A stretch of DNA of 64,000 nt from Streptomyces sp. NBC_01428 (GCF_036231965.1 NZ_CP109499.1:5208001-5272000), one strand, 5' to 3'; shown: positions 53,547 to 61,833, counted from the first letter of the stretch. The notes: generated by a model from the letters alone, not told the origin. Program-made: numbers and translations.

Positions 53547-53690
53547 GGCGGCGCACGCCGACAGCGGCACCCGTCCACGGCGGCACCCGTCCACGGCGGC
53601 ACAGGCCCAAGGCGGCAGATGCCGACAGCGGCGCAGGCCCACGGTGGCGCACGCCGACAGCGGCACCCGTCCACGACGGCGCACGCCGAC
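53547..53690. repeat. Degenerate 16-bp minisatellite, nine units
   Basis: Nine units in exact 16-bp register, starting at 53547 and every 16 bp to 53690; consensus close to ggcggcacccgtccac alternating with ggcgcacgccgac-type variants. A 16-bp period cannot keep a reading frame, so it is not coding. It lies just after the fadD stop within the gap to afsS. Confidence 0.85.
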
Positions 53691-53814
53691 GGCGGCGGGC
53701 GCCCCCCCGGGACACCCGCCGCCGTCGTTCCCCCGTCGTTGCTCCCTCCGGTCCGCTCCCGGACACGAACGGCCCCCCGTTGTTCCCCCTACAGGCCGTC
53801 CCCCGGCACACGTC

Positions 53815-53849
53815 GGCCGCGGCGGCTCCCCCTCCGGGCCGCCGCGGCC
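53815..53849. terminator. Hairpin terminator of afsS (convergent)
   Basis: Perfect 12-bp arms ggccgcggcggc (53815-53826) and 53838-53849, loop 11 nt. It lies 26 bp beyond the afsS stop. Confidence 0.8.
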
Positions 53850-53874
53850 TCCGGTGTCCCCGTGTGGTGCGGCT

Positions 53875-54054
53875 CTAGGCCGGGTTGTCCGTCACGTGGG
53901 TGTTGTCCGGCTTGGCCTCGCCGTCCGACGCGGCGAGCGGCTTGATCGGGCTGCTCGTCACGTGGGTGTTCAGCGGGGTGATCTCCTCGCCGTCCTCACC
54001 ACCGGTGACGTGCGTGTTGTCCGGCTCGGCGATCGGCTTCTCGGTCTCGCTCAT
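53875..54054 (-). CDS. afsS: AfsS-type small regulatory protein
   Basis: 59 residues, short and highly charged: it starts MSETEKPIAEP, carries the motif (D/L)NTHVT three times in (P)DNTHVT, PLNTHVT and PDNTHVT, and ends DNPA. AfsS of S. coelicolor (63 residues) is likewise a small repeat protein (described with a DNHMP-type repeat) encoded directly beside afsR, and is the target of AfsR activation that stimulates antibiotic production. Position (same strand, after afsR), size and threefold repeat support the name; the repeat wording differs, so it is moderately confident. GGGGAGGC lies 7 nt ahead of ATG 54054. Confidence 0.8.
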   Translation of the reverse strand: MSETEKPIAEPDNTHVTGGEDGEEITPLNTHVTSSPIKPLAASDGEAKPDNTHVTDNPA

Positions 54055-54094
54055 GGTGCTGCCTCCCCTTTGGTGGCTCTTCCTGGGACTACGG

Positions 54095-54134
54095 GGCCCG
54101 CCCGGCCATTCCCCCGAGGACGGCCGGGCGGGCC
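54095..54134 (-). terminator. Strong hairpin in the afsS leader
   Basis: Perfect 13-bp arms ggcccgcccggcc (54095-54107) and 54122-54134, loop 14 nt. It lies between the afsS promoter region and its start, so it is either the terminator of afsR or a structure in the afsS leader. Confidence 0.65.
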
Positions 54135-54231
54135 ACTCGGATCGCCCACCCTAGACTGCGAGTTCGGCGACCACTTCGGCGGTCCGTCTGCCCCCCGACG
54201 CGACGGATCGACAACACAGAGACTGCCGCGT

Positions 54232-54253
54232 GGCGATAAACGAACGATGAACG
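54232..54253 (-). promoter_or_regulatory. AfsR/PhoP-type direct-repeat box upstream of afsS
   Basis: Read on the minus strand: CGTTCATCGTT then CGTTTATCGCC, an 11-bp direct repeat sharing GTT(C/T)ATCG. This is the spacing used by SARP regulators, and by PhoP with GTTCA-like half sites, which are known to compete at the S. coelicolor afsS promoter. It sits about 180 bp ahead of the afsS start. The box is read from sequence; binding is inferred from the family. Confidence 0.65.
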
Positions 54254-54297
54254 CCCGCTGCGGTCCGGCTCCTTGCGGCGAGCGCTCCCGTCAGGCT

Positions 54298-57255
54298 CTA
54301 CGCGGCGGCGACCGGGGTCAGCAGGGTGCGGACCTCCGCGGCCTCCGGGGAGTCCAGCTTCTCGTAGATCTCCAGGGCCTCGCGCCAGCAGACCTGCGCC
54401 CGGCCGGACTGGCCGATGCCGCTCAGCGACTTGCCCAGGACGGTCAGGACGTTGCCCCGGCGCCACTCACCCCCGATGCCCCGCAGCACGGTCAGTGCCA
54501 TCTCCGCGTTGCTCGCGGCGCGGGCCGGCTTGCGGGCGTCGAGGTCGACCTCCGCGAGGCGGCACAGGGCCATGCCCTCCCACAGGCGCTGGCGGCTGTC
54601 GCGGAAGACCCGCAGCGCCTCCTCCAGCTCGCTCGTGGCGTCGGAATGCCGGCCGCTCTTGCCGAGGGCCATCCCGAGGGCGTAGCGGCCGTTGGCCACG
54701 CGCAGGGTGTGGCCGAGGGTCTCGTAGATCTCGGTGCCCTGGCCGGCGAGGACGACGGCGCTGTCGGCCCGGCCCGTCGCGAGGTGCAGCCGCGACAGAT
54801 TGCAGAGCGGGCTCGCCGACCCGGCGAGGTCGCCGCAGCCGCGGAACTCCTCGATGGCCCGGCTGAAGTAGCCCTCCGCGTCGGCATAGCGCTTCTGGTA
54901 GAAGGCGATGCTGCCGAGGATGTTCGCCGCCCAGCAGCAGGGCAGCGGGTCGTCGGACGCCTCGGCGAGCCGGAGTGCCTGCTGGGCCTCCCGGTACGCC
55001 TGGTCGAACACCCCGGAGAACAGGAGCGCGTTACTGAGGACGACGCCCGCGCGCCCTTCGGCGCGGGTGTCCGCAGCGCCGCGGGCGGCGTCGCGCAGGG
55101 CCGCGGCTGCCGCCTCGTACTCCTTGGAGTTGGCTCCGGACTCGGCGAGGTCCACCGCCGCCCACAGCAGGTCGATGGCGCGGCGCAGCGTCGGACCGGT
55201 GGCCGACTGCCGTACGCAGGCGAGCAGGGGGACCGCCTCCGAGTACAGCCAGTCCCAGGAGGCCTTCCGGTCGGCGAAGGCGAGGCCCTCCGTCCGGGTC
55301 GGCTCCAGATGGTCCACCAGCCGGTCCCCCGGGCGTTCGAGGGCGTACACGCCCGCCGCCGTGGCCAGGTAGAAGTCCAGCAGGCGGGAGAGGGCCGCCG
55401 CCCGTTCCGTCGGGGGCTGTTCGTCGCGTTCCGCGCAGGAACGGGCGTAGAGGCGGACGAGGTCGTGGTAGCGGTAGCGGCCGGGGGCGGCGGACTCCAG
55501 GAGCGAGGTGTCGACGAGGGACTCCAGGAGATCCTCGGTGTCCTCGGCGGGGAGGTCGAGCACGGCCGCCGCGGCCGCGAGGGAGATGTCGGGGCCGTCG
55601 GCCAGACCGAGCAGCCGGAAGGCACGGGCCTGGGCGGGCTCCAGCTGGCCGTAGCCGAGTTCGAAGGTGGCCTTGACGGCGAGGTCGCCGGCCTGGAGCT
55701 CGTCCAGCCGGCGCCGCTCGTCGCCGAGCTTCGCCGCGAGCACCGACACCGTCCAGGTGCGCCGCGCGGCGAGCCGGGACGCCGCGATGCGGATCGCCAG
55801 CGGCAGGAACCCGCACGCGGCGACCACGTCGAGCGCAGCCTCCCGCTCGGACGCCACCCGCTCCCGGCCGACGATCTTCGTGAAGAGCTGCAGGGCCTCC
55901 TCGGGGGACATCACGTCGAGGTCGACGAGATGGGCGCCCGCGAGGTCCACCATCCGCATCCGGGAGGTGACCAGGGCGGCGCAGCCCTCGGTGCCGGGCA
56001 GCAGCGGGCGCACCTGGGCGGCGTCCCGGGCGTTGTCGAGCAGCACGAGGACGCGGCGGCCGTCGAGGACCGAGCGGTACAGCGCCGAGCGCTCCTCCAG
56101 CGAGTCGGGGATGGCGGTGTCCGCGGTGCCGAGGGCCCGCAGGAAGGCGCCGAGCACCGCCTCGGGTTCGGCGGCCCGCGATCCGGCGCCCTGGAGGTCG
56201 ACGTACAGCTGTCCGTCGGGGAAGGCGCCGCGCGACTGGTGCGCCACGTGCACGGCGAGGGTCGTCTTGCCGACGCCGCCGATGCCCGCCAGCGCGGAGA
56301 CGGCCATCACGCGGCCCTCCTCGGAGGAGGCGGCGGCGAGGACGTCGCTCAGTTCCCGGACGAAGGCGGCGCGCCCGGTGAAGTCGGTCACCGTGGCCGG
56401 GAGCTGGGCGGGGCGCACGGGAGCAGCGGCGGGTTCGGCCGCCGGTGCGGAGGGTTCCGCGAGGCCGGGATCGGCCTGCAGGATGCGCTGCTGGAGTTCC
56501 CGCAGGCCCGCCCGCGGGTCCACCCCGAGCTCGTCGGCGAGCAGCCGCCGGGTGTCGGCGAACACGGCGAGGGCCTCGGCCTGCCGGCCGGAGCGGTACA
56601 GCGCCAGCATCAGCAGTTCCCGCAGCCGCTCGCGCAGCGGGTGCGCGGCGGTCAGCGCGGTGAGTTCGGAGACGGCCTCCGCGTGAGCGCCCTGCTCCAG
56701 GTCCATGTCGAGCCGGGATTCGAGGAGTTGCAGCCGCCACTCCTCCAGCCGGGCCCGCTGGGTCTCCGCGTAGGGGCCGGGGATGCTCGCGAGGGGTTCG
56801 CCGTCCCACAGGGCGAGGGTGTTCCGGAGCAGGTCGCGGGCGCGGGGCAGGTCGCCCTCGGCGCGCGCCTTCTCCGCGAGGCCGGCGAGTTCCTGGGCGC
56901 GGGTGTGGTCGAGCGCCCCCTCGCCGAGGGAGCGGATCGCGTAGCCGCCGGACTCGCTGACCAGGACCTCGGGGCCGAGCGCCTTGCGCAGCCGGGAGGC
57001 GTACGTGCGGACGGCGGCCAGGGCCTGGGAGGGCGGCTCGTCGCCCCACAGGGCGTCGATCAGTTCGGCGGCCGTGGCCGTGCGGCCGTCGCGGAGCAGC
57101 AGCGCGGCCAGCAGCGCGCGTTGCTGCGGGGACCCCGCCGGCAACGCCTCCGCGCCGAGCCAGGCGCGCACCGGTCCGAGCACGCTGAAGCGCAACGCGG
57201 CGGGCTCCTCCGAGCCCGGGCGCCGCTGCTCCGGTACCCGCGGCACACCGTCCAT
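54298..57255 (-). CDS. afsR: Global SARP-type regulator AfsR
   Basis: 985 residues. Order: N-terminal OmpR-type winged helix (residues about 20-110, ALLAALLLRDGRTATAAELI), BTAD bacterial transcription activation domain, NB-ARC-like ATPase with P-loop ALAGIGGVGKTTLAVHVA (about 300), DNARDAAQVRPLLPG, then TPR repeats near the C-terminus (AYREAQQALRLAEA, LSRLHLATGRADSAVVLAGQ, MALTVLRGIGGEWRRGNVLTVLG in part). It matches recalled S. coelicolor AfsR through most of its length. It is activated by phosphorylation by AfsK and by ATP hydrolysis; it turns on afsS. ATG 57255 has AGGGGG upstream. afsS follows. Confidence 0.94.
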   Translation of the reverse strand: MDGVPRVPEQRRPGSEEPAALRFSVLGPVRAWLGAEALPAGSPQQRALLAALLLRDGRTATAAELIDALWGDEPPSQALAAVRTYASRLRKALGPEVLVSESGGYAIRSLGEGALDHTRAQELAGLAEKARAEGDLPRARDLLRNTLALWDGEPLASIPGPYAETQRARLEEWRLQLLESRLDMDLEQGAHAEAVSELTALTAAHPLRERLRELLMLALYRSGRQAEALAVFADTRRLLADELGVDPRAGLRELQQRILQADPGLAEPSAPAAEPAAAPVRPAQLPATVTDFTGRAAFVRELSDVLAAASSEEGRVMAVSALAGIGGVGKTTLAVHVAHQSRGAFPDGQLYVDLQGAGSRAAEPEAVLGAFLRALGTADTAIPDSLEERSALYRSVLDGRRVLVLLDNARDAAQVRPLLPGTEGCAALVTSRMRMVDLAGAHLVDLDVMSPEEALQLFTKIVGRERVASEREAALDVVAACGFLPLAIRIAASRLAARRTWTVSVLAAKLGDERRRLDELQAGDLAVKATFELGYGQLEPAQARAFRLLGLADGPDISLAAAAAVLDLPAEDTEDLLESLVDTSLLESAAPGRYRYHDLVRLYARSCAERDEQPPTERAAALSRLLDFYLATAAGVYALERPGDRLVDHLEPTRTEGLAFADRKASWDWLYSEAVPLLACVRQSATGPTLRRAIDLLWAAVDLAESGANSKEYEAAAAALRDAARGAADTRAEGRAGVVLSNALLFSGVFDQAYREAQQALRLAEASDDPLPCCWAANILGSIAFYQKRYADAEGYFSRAIEEFRGCGDLAGSASPLCNLSRLHLATGRADSAVVLAGQGTEIYETLGHTLRVANGRYALGMALGKSGRHSDATSELEEALRVFRDSRQRLWEGMALCRLAEVDLDARKPARAASNAEMALTVLRGIGGEWRRGNVLTVLGKSLSGIGQSGRAQVCWREALEIYEKLDSPEAAEVRTLLTPVAAA

Positions 57256-57466
57256 CGCTGTCCCCCTGCCGAACGTCAGTACAACGAGGCCAGTTTGCCT
57301 TGTTCTCGGGGGATGCGTCAGCCGTGCGAGACAGCGATCACAGGGCGGGGCACGGCTACCCCACAGGGTCCTCACACGGCCTCCGCACCCGCCCGCGGTC
57401 ATCCGCGCTGCTCCGCGCGCGATCACCCGCCGGACGGAGGTCGTCCACAGCGGGCCCGACAGGGAG

Positions 57467-57481
57467 CTGACGGGTCGTCAG
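57467..57481. promoter_or_regulatory. Operator copy 12, CTGACGGGTCGTCAG
   Basis: Exact arms followed by AT, 21 bp ahead of the amidohydrolase ATG at 57503. TACCGT ends 7 nt before that ATG, fitting a leaderless promoter with the operator around its -35/-10 spacer. Confidence 0.8.
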
Positions 57482-57502
57482 ATCGGCGCTACCGTGGCCG
57501 GT

Positions 57503-58762
57503 ATGGAGACCACGGAATCCCCGCAGAGCCCTTCGGCGGACGACGGGACCGCCTTTCCGAGGATCATCTCGGTGGACGACCACACGGTCGAACCGCCCGA
57601 CGTCTGGCGGGACAGGCTGCCCGCGAAGTACCAGGACACCGGCCCGCGCATCGTCCGGGCGCCCCTGAAGGAAATGACCTTCCTGGGCGGGAAGTTCGCG
57701 CCCGTCATGGGCGCCCCGGGCGACGAGGGCCCGGTGGGTGACTGGTGGGTCTACGAGGACCTGCACCGCCCCCTCACCCGCCTCGACACGGCCGTCGGCT
57801 ACGACCGCGACGAGATCAAGCTGGAGATCATCACCTACGAGCAGATGCGCCCCGGCTCGTACGACGTGCCCGAGCGGCTCGCCGACATGGACGTCAACCA
57901 CGTCCAGTCCGCCCTGTGTTTCCCCACCTTTCCCCGTTTCTGCGGCCAGACGTTCACCGAGGCGGGCGACCGTGAGCTGGGGCTGCTCGGCGTGAAGGCG
58001 TACAACGACTGGATGGTGGAGGAGTGGTGCGGGCCTAAGGCCCGGGGGCGGCTGATACCCCTGACGCTCGTCCCGCTCTGGGACGCCCGGCTCGCGGCGG
58101 AGGAGGTGCGGCGCAACGCGGCGCGCGGTGTCCGGGCGGTCGCCTTCTCCGAGATCCCGCCCCACCTCGGACTGCCCTCCGTGCACACCGACGACTGGGA
58201 CCCCTTCCTCGCCGCCTGCGACGAGACCGGCACCGTCATCGCCATGCACATCGGGTCCAGCAGCAGGATGCCGTCGACCTCGGCCGACGCGCCGCCCGCC
58301 GTCGGCTCCACGATCACCTTCGCCAACTGCTGCTTCTCGATGGTCGACTGGCTGATGAGCGGCAAGTTCGAGCGCTTCCCGAACCTGAAGGTGATGTACG
58401 CCGAGGGGCAGATCGGCTGGATCCCCTACATCCTCGAACGCGCCGACGTCGTGTGGGAGGAGAACCGCGGCTGGGGCGGTGTCGCGGACAAGGTCCACCG
58501 GCCGCCGTCCGAACTGTTCACCGAGCACGTCTACGGCTGCTTCTTCGACGACGCCTTCGGGCTGAAGAACCTCGACGCGATCGGCGTCGGCAACGTCCTC
58601 TACGAGACCGACTACCCGCACTCCGACTCGACCTGGCCGAAGTCCCGGGAGATCGGCGAGGCCCAGATGGGCCACCTGGACGCCGACGTGGTCGACCGGA
58701 TCGTACGGCGCAACGCGATCGACCTCCTCGGGCTCACCCCCGAAGGGCTCTGGGCCGGCTGA
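57503..58762 (+). CDS. Amidohydrolase 2 family metal-dependent hydrolase (paralogue)
   Basis: 419 residues. The same family as the 9998 gene and clearly its paralogue: D-x-H in IISVDDHTVEPPDVW, GPVGDWWVYEDL, LCFPTFPRFCGQTF, YNDWMVEEWCG, AMHIGSSSRMP and LYETDYPHSDSTWP. The metal-binding residues are all kept, so it should be active. ATG 57503 has no clear ribosome-binding site; see the operator entry. It is monocistronic in the window; it is followed after 111 bp, with two operators in between, by the LLM gene. It may act on a related but different intermediate from its paralogue. Confidence 0.85.
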   Translation: METTESPQSPSADDGTAFPRIISVDDHTVEPPDVWRDRLPAKYQDTGPRIVRAPLKEMTFLGGKFAPVMGAPGDEGPVGDWWVYEDLHRPLTRLDTAVGYDRDEIKLEIITYEQMRPGSYDVPERLADMDVNHVQSALCFPTFPRFCGQTFTEAGDRELGLLGVKAYNDWMVEEWCGPKARGRLIPLTLVPLWDARLAAEEVRRNAARGVRAVAFSEIPPHLGLPSVHTDDWDPFLAACDETGTVIAMHIGSSSRMPSTSADAPPAVGSTITFANCCFSMVDWLMSGKFERFPNLKVMYAEGQIGWIPYILERADVVWEENRGWGGVADKVHRPPSELFTEHVYGCFFDDAFGLKNLDAIGVGNVLYETDYPHSDSTWPKSREIGEAQMGHLDADVVDRIVRRNAIDLLGLTPEGLWAG

Positions 58763-58801
58763 GGCACCCCGGCGGCGGGCCGGTGCCCGCCGACCCCTTG
58801 T

Positions 58802-58816
58802 CTGACGAACCGTCAG
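58802..58816. promoter_or_regulatory. Operator copy 13, CTGACGAACCGTCAG
   Basis: Exact arms, 40 bp centre to centre ahead of copy 14. Confidence 0.77.
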
Positions 58817-58841
58817 CTACGACGATGGCGGCAGCCGTCAC

Positions 58842-58856
58842 ATGACGGTCCGTCAG
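58842..58856. promoter_or_regulatory. Operator copy 14, ATGACGGTCCGTCAG
   Basis: One change in the left arm, followed by AT, 17 bp ahead of the LLM ATG (58874). Confidence 0.78.
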
Positions 58857-58873
58857 ATAAGGGGTGCGGGCCC

Positions 58874-59815
58874 ATGCAGGTACTGCCCGAAGGGCGGCTG
58901 GCGTACGGGATGCAGCTCCCGGTCCAGTCGCAGAGCACCATGTACGCGGAGGCGTGGGAGGCGGACGCCGGACCCGCGGACCTCGTCGACATCGCCCGCG
59001 CCGCCGACCGCGCCGGCTTCGCCTACGTCGCGGCCTGCGACCACGTCGCCATCCCACACCGGCTCGCCGACGCCATGAGCACCGTCTGGTACGACCCGGT
59101 CGCCACCCTCGCCCACCTCGCGGCGGTGACCGAACGGGTCCTGCTGCTCAGCCATGTCGCCATCGTCGGGCTCCGGCATCCGCTGGTGACCGCCAAGCAG
59201 TACGCGACCCTCGACCACCTGTCCGGCGGCCGGCTCGTCCTCGGGGTCGGGGCCGGCCACGTGGAGGAGGAGTTCACCGCGGTCGGAGCGGACTTCACCC
59301 ACCGGGGAGCCGTCCTCGACGAGACGATCGACGCGCTGCGCGCCGCGCTCGGGCCGGACGAGTTCCCCGTCCACCACGGCAAGACGTACGACTTCGAGGG
59401 ACTCGGCCAGCGCCCCCGGCCCGCCCAGGAGCGGGTGCCCGTGTGGGTGGGCGGCTCCTCGCCCGCCGCCGTCCGCCGGGCCGCGCTGCGCGGCGACGGC
59501 TGGCTGCCGCAGGGCGATCCGCGCGACAGGCTGCCCGGCCAGATCGCCCGGCTGCGGGAACTGCGCGAGGGGGCGGGTGTCGAGGAACCCCTCACGGTCG
59601 GCGCCATCACCGAACCGCTCTACGTCGGCGAGCCCGGCTGGGAGGTCGGGCGGCGCACGCTGCACGGCGCGCCCGAGGCGCTCGCCGAGTCGCTGCGCGC
59701 GTACGGCGCGATGGGCGTGCACCAGATCCAGGTGCGGTTCCGCAGCCGGGACCGCGCCGAACTACTCAATCAGATGGCGGCGTTCGGCTCGGACGTCGCA
59801 CCCCACCTCACCTAG
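58874..59815 (+). CDS. LLM-class F420-dependent oxidoreductase
   Basis: 313 residues of the luciferase-like TIM-barrel family: FAYVAACDHVAIPHRLADAM, VLLLSHVAIVGLRHPLVTAK, YATLDHLSGGRLVLGVGAGH, then the F420-type stretch EEEFTAVGADFTHRGAVLDE. Members use reduced F420 or FMN to reduce or oxygenate organic substrates. ATG 58874 follows AAGGGG. It is in an operon with the SDR (10-bp gap). Two operator copies lie ahead. The cofactor choice cannot be read from sequence alone. Confidence 0.85.
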   Translation: MQVLPEGRLAYGMQLPVQSQSTMYAEAWEADAGPADLVDIARAADRAGFAYVAACDHVAIPHRLADAMSTVWYDPVATLAHLAAVTERVLLLSHVAIVGLRHPLVTAKQYATLDHLSGGRLVLGVGAGHVEEEFTAVGADFTHRGAVLDETIDALRAALGPDEFPVHHGKTYDFEGLGQRPRPAQERVPVWVGGSSPAAVRRAALRGDGWLPQGDPRDRLPGQIARLRELREGAGVEEPLTVGAITEPLYVGEPGWEVGRRTLHGAPEALAESLRAYGAMGVHQIQVRFRSRDRAELLNQMAAFGSDVAPHLT

Positions 59816-59825
59816 GGAGTCGGTC

Positions 59826-60602
59826 ATGGGCAAGCTGGACGGGCGGGTCGTCGTCATCACCGGCGCGGCGCGCGGGCAGGGCGAACAGGAGGCGCGGCTC
59901 TTCGTGGCGGAGGGCGCGCGCGTCGTCGTCGCGGACGTGCTCGACGAGCAGGGGGAGGCGCTGGCGAAGGAGATCGGCGCGCACTACGTCCATCTGGACG
60001 TGAGCCAGGAGGCCGACTGGGCGGAGGCGGTGCGCTCGGCGAAGGCCGCGTACGGACGGATCGACGGACTGGTCAACAACGCCGGCATCCTGCGCTTCAA
60101 CGCGCTCGTCGACACCCCCCTCGACGAGTTCGTGCGGATCGTGCAGGTCAACCAGATCGGCGTGTTCCTCGGGATCAAGACCCTCGCGCCCGAGATCACC
60201 GAGGCGGGCGGCGGCACGATCGTGAACACGGCGTCGTTCACGGGGCTCACGGGCATGGCGTACGTGGGCGCGTACGCGGCGACCAAGCACGCCATCGTGG
60301 GCCTCACGCGGGTGGCGGCGCTCGAACTCGCCGAGAAGGGGATCCGCGTCAACGCGGTCTGCCCGGGCGCCGTCGACACGGCCATGAGCAACCCGGCGCA
60401 GCTCTCGCCCGGCTCGGACGGTGCGGAGGCCTCGCAGGCGCTGGACGCCTTCTACAGCAAGCTCGTGCCGCTCGGCCGGATCGGCCGGCCCGAGGACGTG
60501 GCACGGCTCGCCCTGTTCCTGACGGGGGAGGACTCCTCGTACATCACCGGGCAGCCGTTCGTGGTCGACGGCGGCTGGCTCGCGGGCGTCAGCGTTCTCT
60601 GA
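59826..60602 (+). CDS. SDR oxidoreductase
   Basis: 258 residues, classical SDR. TGAARGQG (NAD(P) binding) at residues 13-20, NNAGILRF, catalytic YAATK with Ser in NTASFTGLTG, and C-terminal YITGQPFVVDGGW. Val-Ala-Asp following the second strand (VVVADVLDEQGE) favours NAD(H). It is likely to oxidise a hydroxyl of a ring or side chain. It overlaps no gene, but its TGA is the start of operator copy 15. TAGGGAG precedes ATG 59826. Confidence 0.9.
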   Translation: MGKLDGRVVVITGAARGQGEQEARLFVAEGARVVVADVLDEQGEALAKEIGAHYVHLDVSQEADWAEAVRSAKAAYGRIDGLVNNAGILRFNALVDTPLDEFVRIVQVNQIGVFLGIKTLAPEITEAGGGTIVNTASFTGLTGMAYVGAYAATKHAIVGLTRVAALELAEKGIRVNAVCPGAVDTAMSNPAQLSPGSDGAEASQALDAFYSKLVPLGRIGRPEDVARLALFLTGEDSSYITGQPFVVDGGWLAGVSVL

Positions 60603-60613
60603 CGCCGTATCAG
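60599..60613. promoter_or_regulatory. Operator copy 15, CTGACGCCGTATCAG
   Basis: One change in the right arm. It overlaps the SDR stop codon, 60 bp from copy 16. A further degenerate half lies at 60617-60631 (TTGACGGTCCATGCG). Confidence 0.65.
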
Positions 60614-60658
60614 CTCTTGACGGTCCATGCGTGCGGTGGAACAGTCGGCTCACACGAT

Positions 60659-60673
60659 CTGACGGTTCGTCAG
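60659..60673. promoter_or_regulatory. Operator copy 16, CTGACGGTTCGTCAG
   Basis: Exact arms followed by ATAA, 27 bp ahead of the LLM TTG start. Confidence 0.8.
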
Positions 60674-60700
60674 ATAACGGGATGGGGACGGTGAACCTCC

Positions 60701-61819
60701 TTGGAATTCGGGCTCTTTGTACAGGGATACGTGGGCAAGCGGGCCGAGACCGATCCGCTCGCGGAGCACAAGGCGCTGATGGAGGAGACCGAGTACGTCA
60801 TCCAGGCGGACAAGTCCGGCTTCAAGTACGCCTGGGCCTCCGAGCACCACTTCCTGGAGGAGTACTCGCACCTCTCGGCCAACGACGTCTACCTCGGCTA
60901 TCTGGCGCACGCCACGGACCGCATCCACCTGGGCTCGGGCATCTTCAACCCGCTCGCCCAGGTCAACCACCCGGTGAAGGTGGCCGAGAAGGTCGCCATG
61001 CTCGACCATCTCACCGGCAACCGCTTCGAGTTCGGGTCCGGGCGCGGCGCGGGATCGCACGAGATCCTCGGCTTCCTCCCCGGCATCACCGACATGAACT
61101 ACACGAAGGAGATCTGGGAGGAGACCATCGGGGAGTTCCCCAAGATGTGGCTCCAGGACGAGTACGTCGGCTTCCAGGGCAAGCACTGGCAGCTCCCGCC
61201 GCGCAAGATCCTGCCGAAGCCGTACGGGAAGTCGCACCCCGCGATGTGGTACGCCGCCGGGTCGCCGCCCTCGTACTCCATGGCCGCCCGCAAGGGGCTC
61301 GGCGTGCTGGGCTTCAGCGTGCAGAAGGTCTCCGACATGGAGTGGGTCCTGGAGCAGTACAAGACCGCCGTCGTGAACGCCGAACCCATCGGCGACTTCG
61401 TCAACGACAACGTGATGGTGACCACCACCGCGATCTGCGCCCCCACCCACGACGAGGCGATCCGCATCGCCGTCGCCGGCGGACTGCACTACCTGCCCTC
61501 CCTCGTCTTCCGCTACCACGACACCTTCCCGCGCCCCGAGGGCTTCCCCGTCTGGCCGGAGACCCTCCCGGAGTACAACGCGGAGTTCGTCGAACTCCTC
61601 ATCCAGGAGGAGCTGTTGATCTGTGGCGACCCCGGCGAGGTGCTCAGCCAGTGCAAGCGCTGGGAGCAGGCCGGCGCCGACCAGCTCAGCTTCGGACTGC
61701 CCGTCGGCGTCCCCAAGGAGGAGACCCTCCAGACGATCCGGCTGATCGGCGAACACGTCATTCCGAAGATCGACACGGACCCGGTGCACCGCACGACCCG
61801 GTTCCGCCAGGCCGTCTAG
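60701..61819 (+). CDS. LLM-class flavin-dependent oxidoreductase (second)
   Basis: 372 residues of the luciferase-like family, with a TTG start fixed by the conserved MEFGLFVQGYVGK opening and a GGTGA just upstream. Motifs: WASEHHFLEEYSHLSANDVY, GSGIFNPLAQVNHPVKVAEK, FEFGSGRGAGSHEILGFLPG and HPAMWYAAGSPPSYSMAARK. It is a different LLM branch from 58874, closer to bacterial luciferase/alkanal-type monooxygenases. It may use FMNH2 from the flavin reductase at 21558. It leads the amidohydrolase (14-bp gap) and aldehyde dehydrogenase genes. Confidence 0.87.
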   Translation: MEFGLFVQGYVGKRAETDPLAEHKALMEETEYVIQADKSGFKYAWASEHHFLEEYSHLSANDVYLGYLAHATDRIHLGSGIFNPLAQVNHPVKVAEKVAMLDHLTGNRFEFGSGRGAGSHEILGFLPGITDMNYTKEIWEETIGEFPKMWLQDEYVGFQGKHWQLPPRKILPKPYGKSHPAMWYAAGSPPSYSMAARKGLGVLGFSVQKVSDMEWVLEQYKTAVVNAEPIGDFVNDNVMVTTTAICAPTHDEAIRIAVAGGLHYLPSLVFRYHDTFPRPEGFPVWPETLPEYNAEFVELLIQEELLICGDPGEVLSQCKRWEQAGADQLSFGLPVGVPKEETLQTIRLIGEHVIPKIDTDPVHRTTRFRQAV

Positions 61820-61833
61820 GGGGTACTTCCGCG

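Noticed and set aside
51883..57741. A 1952-codon open frame on the + strand across fadD, afsS and afsR
   Set aside because: It runs antisense to afsR and out of frame with fadD, with Arg/Pro/Gly/Ala-biased shadow translation typical of high-GC DNA and no domain.
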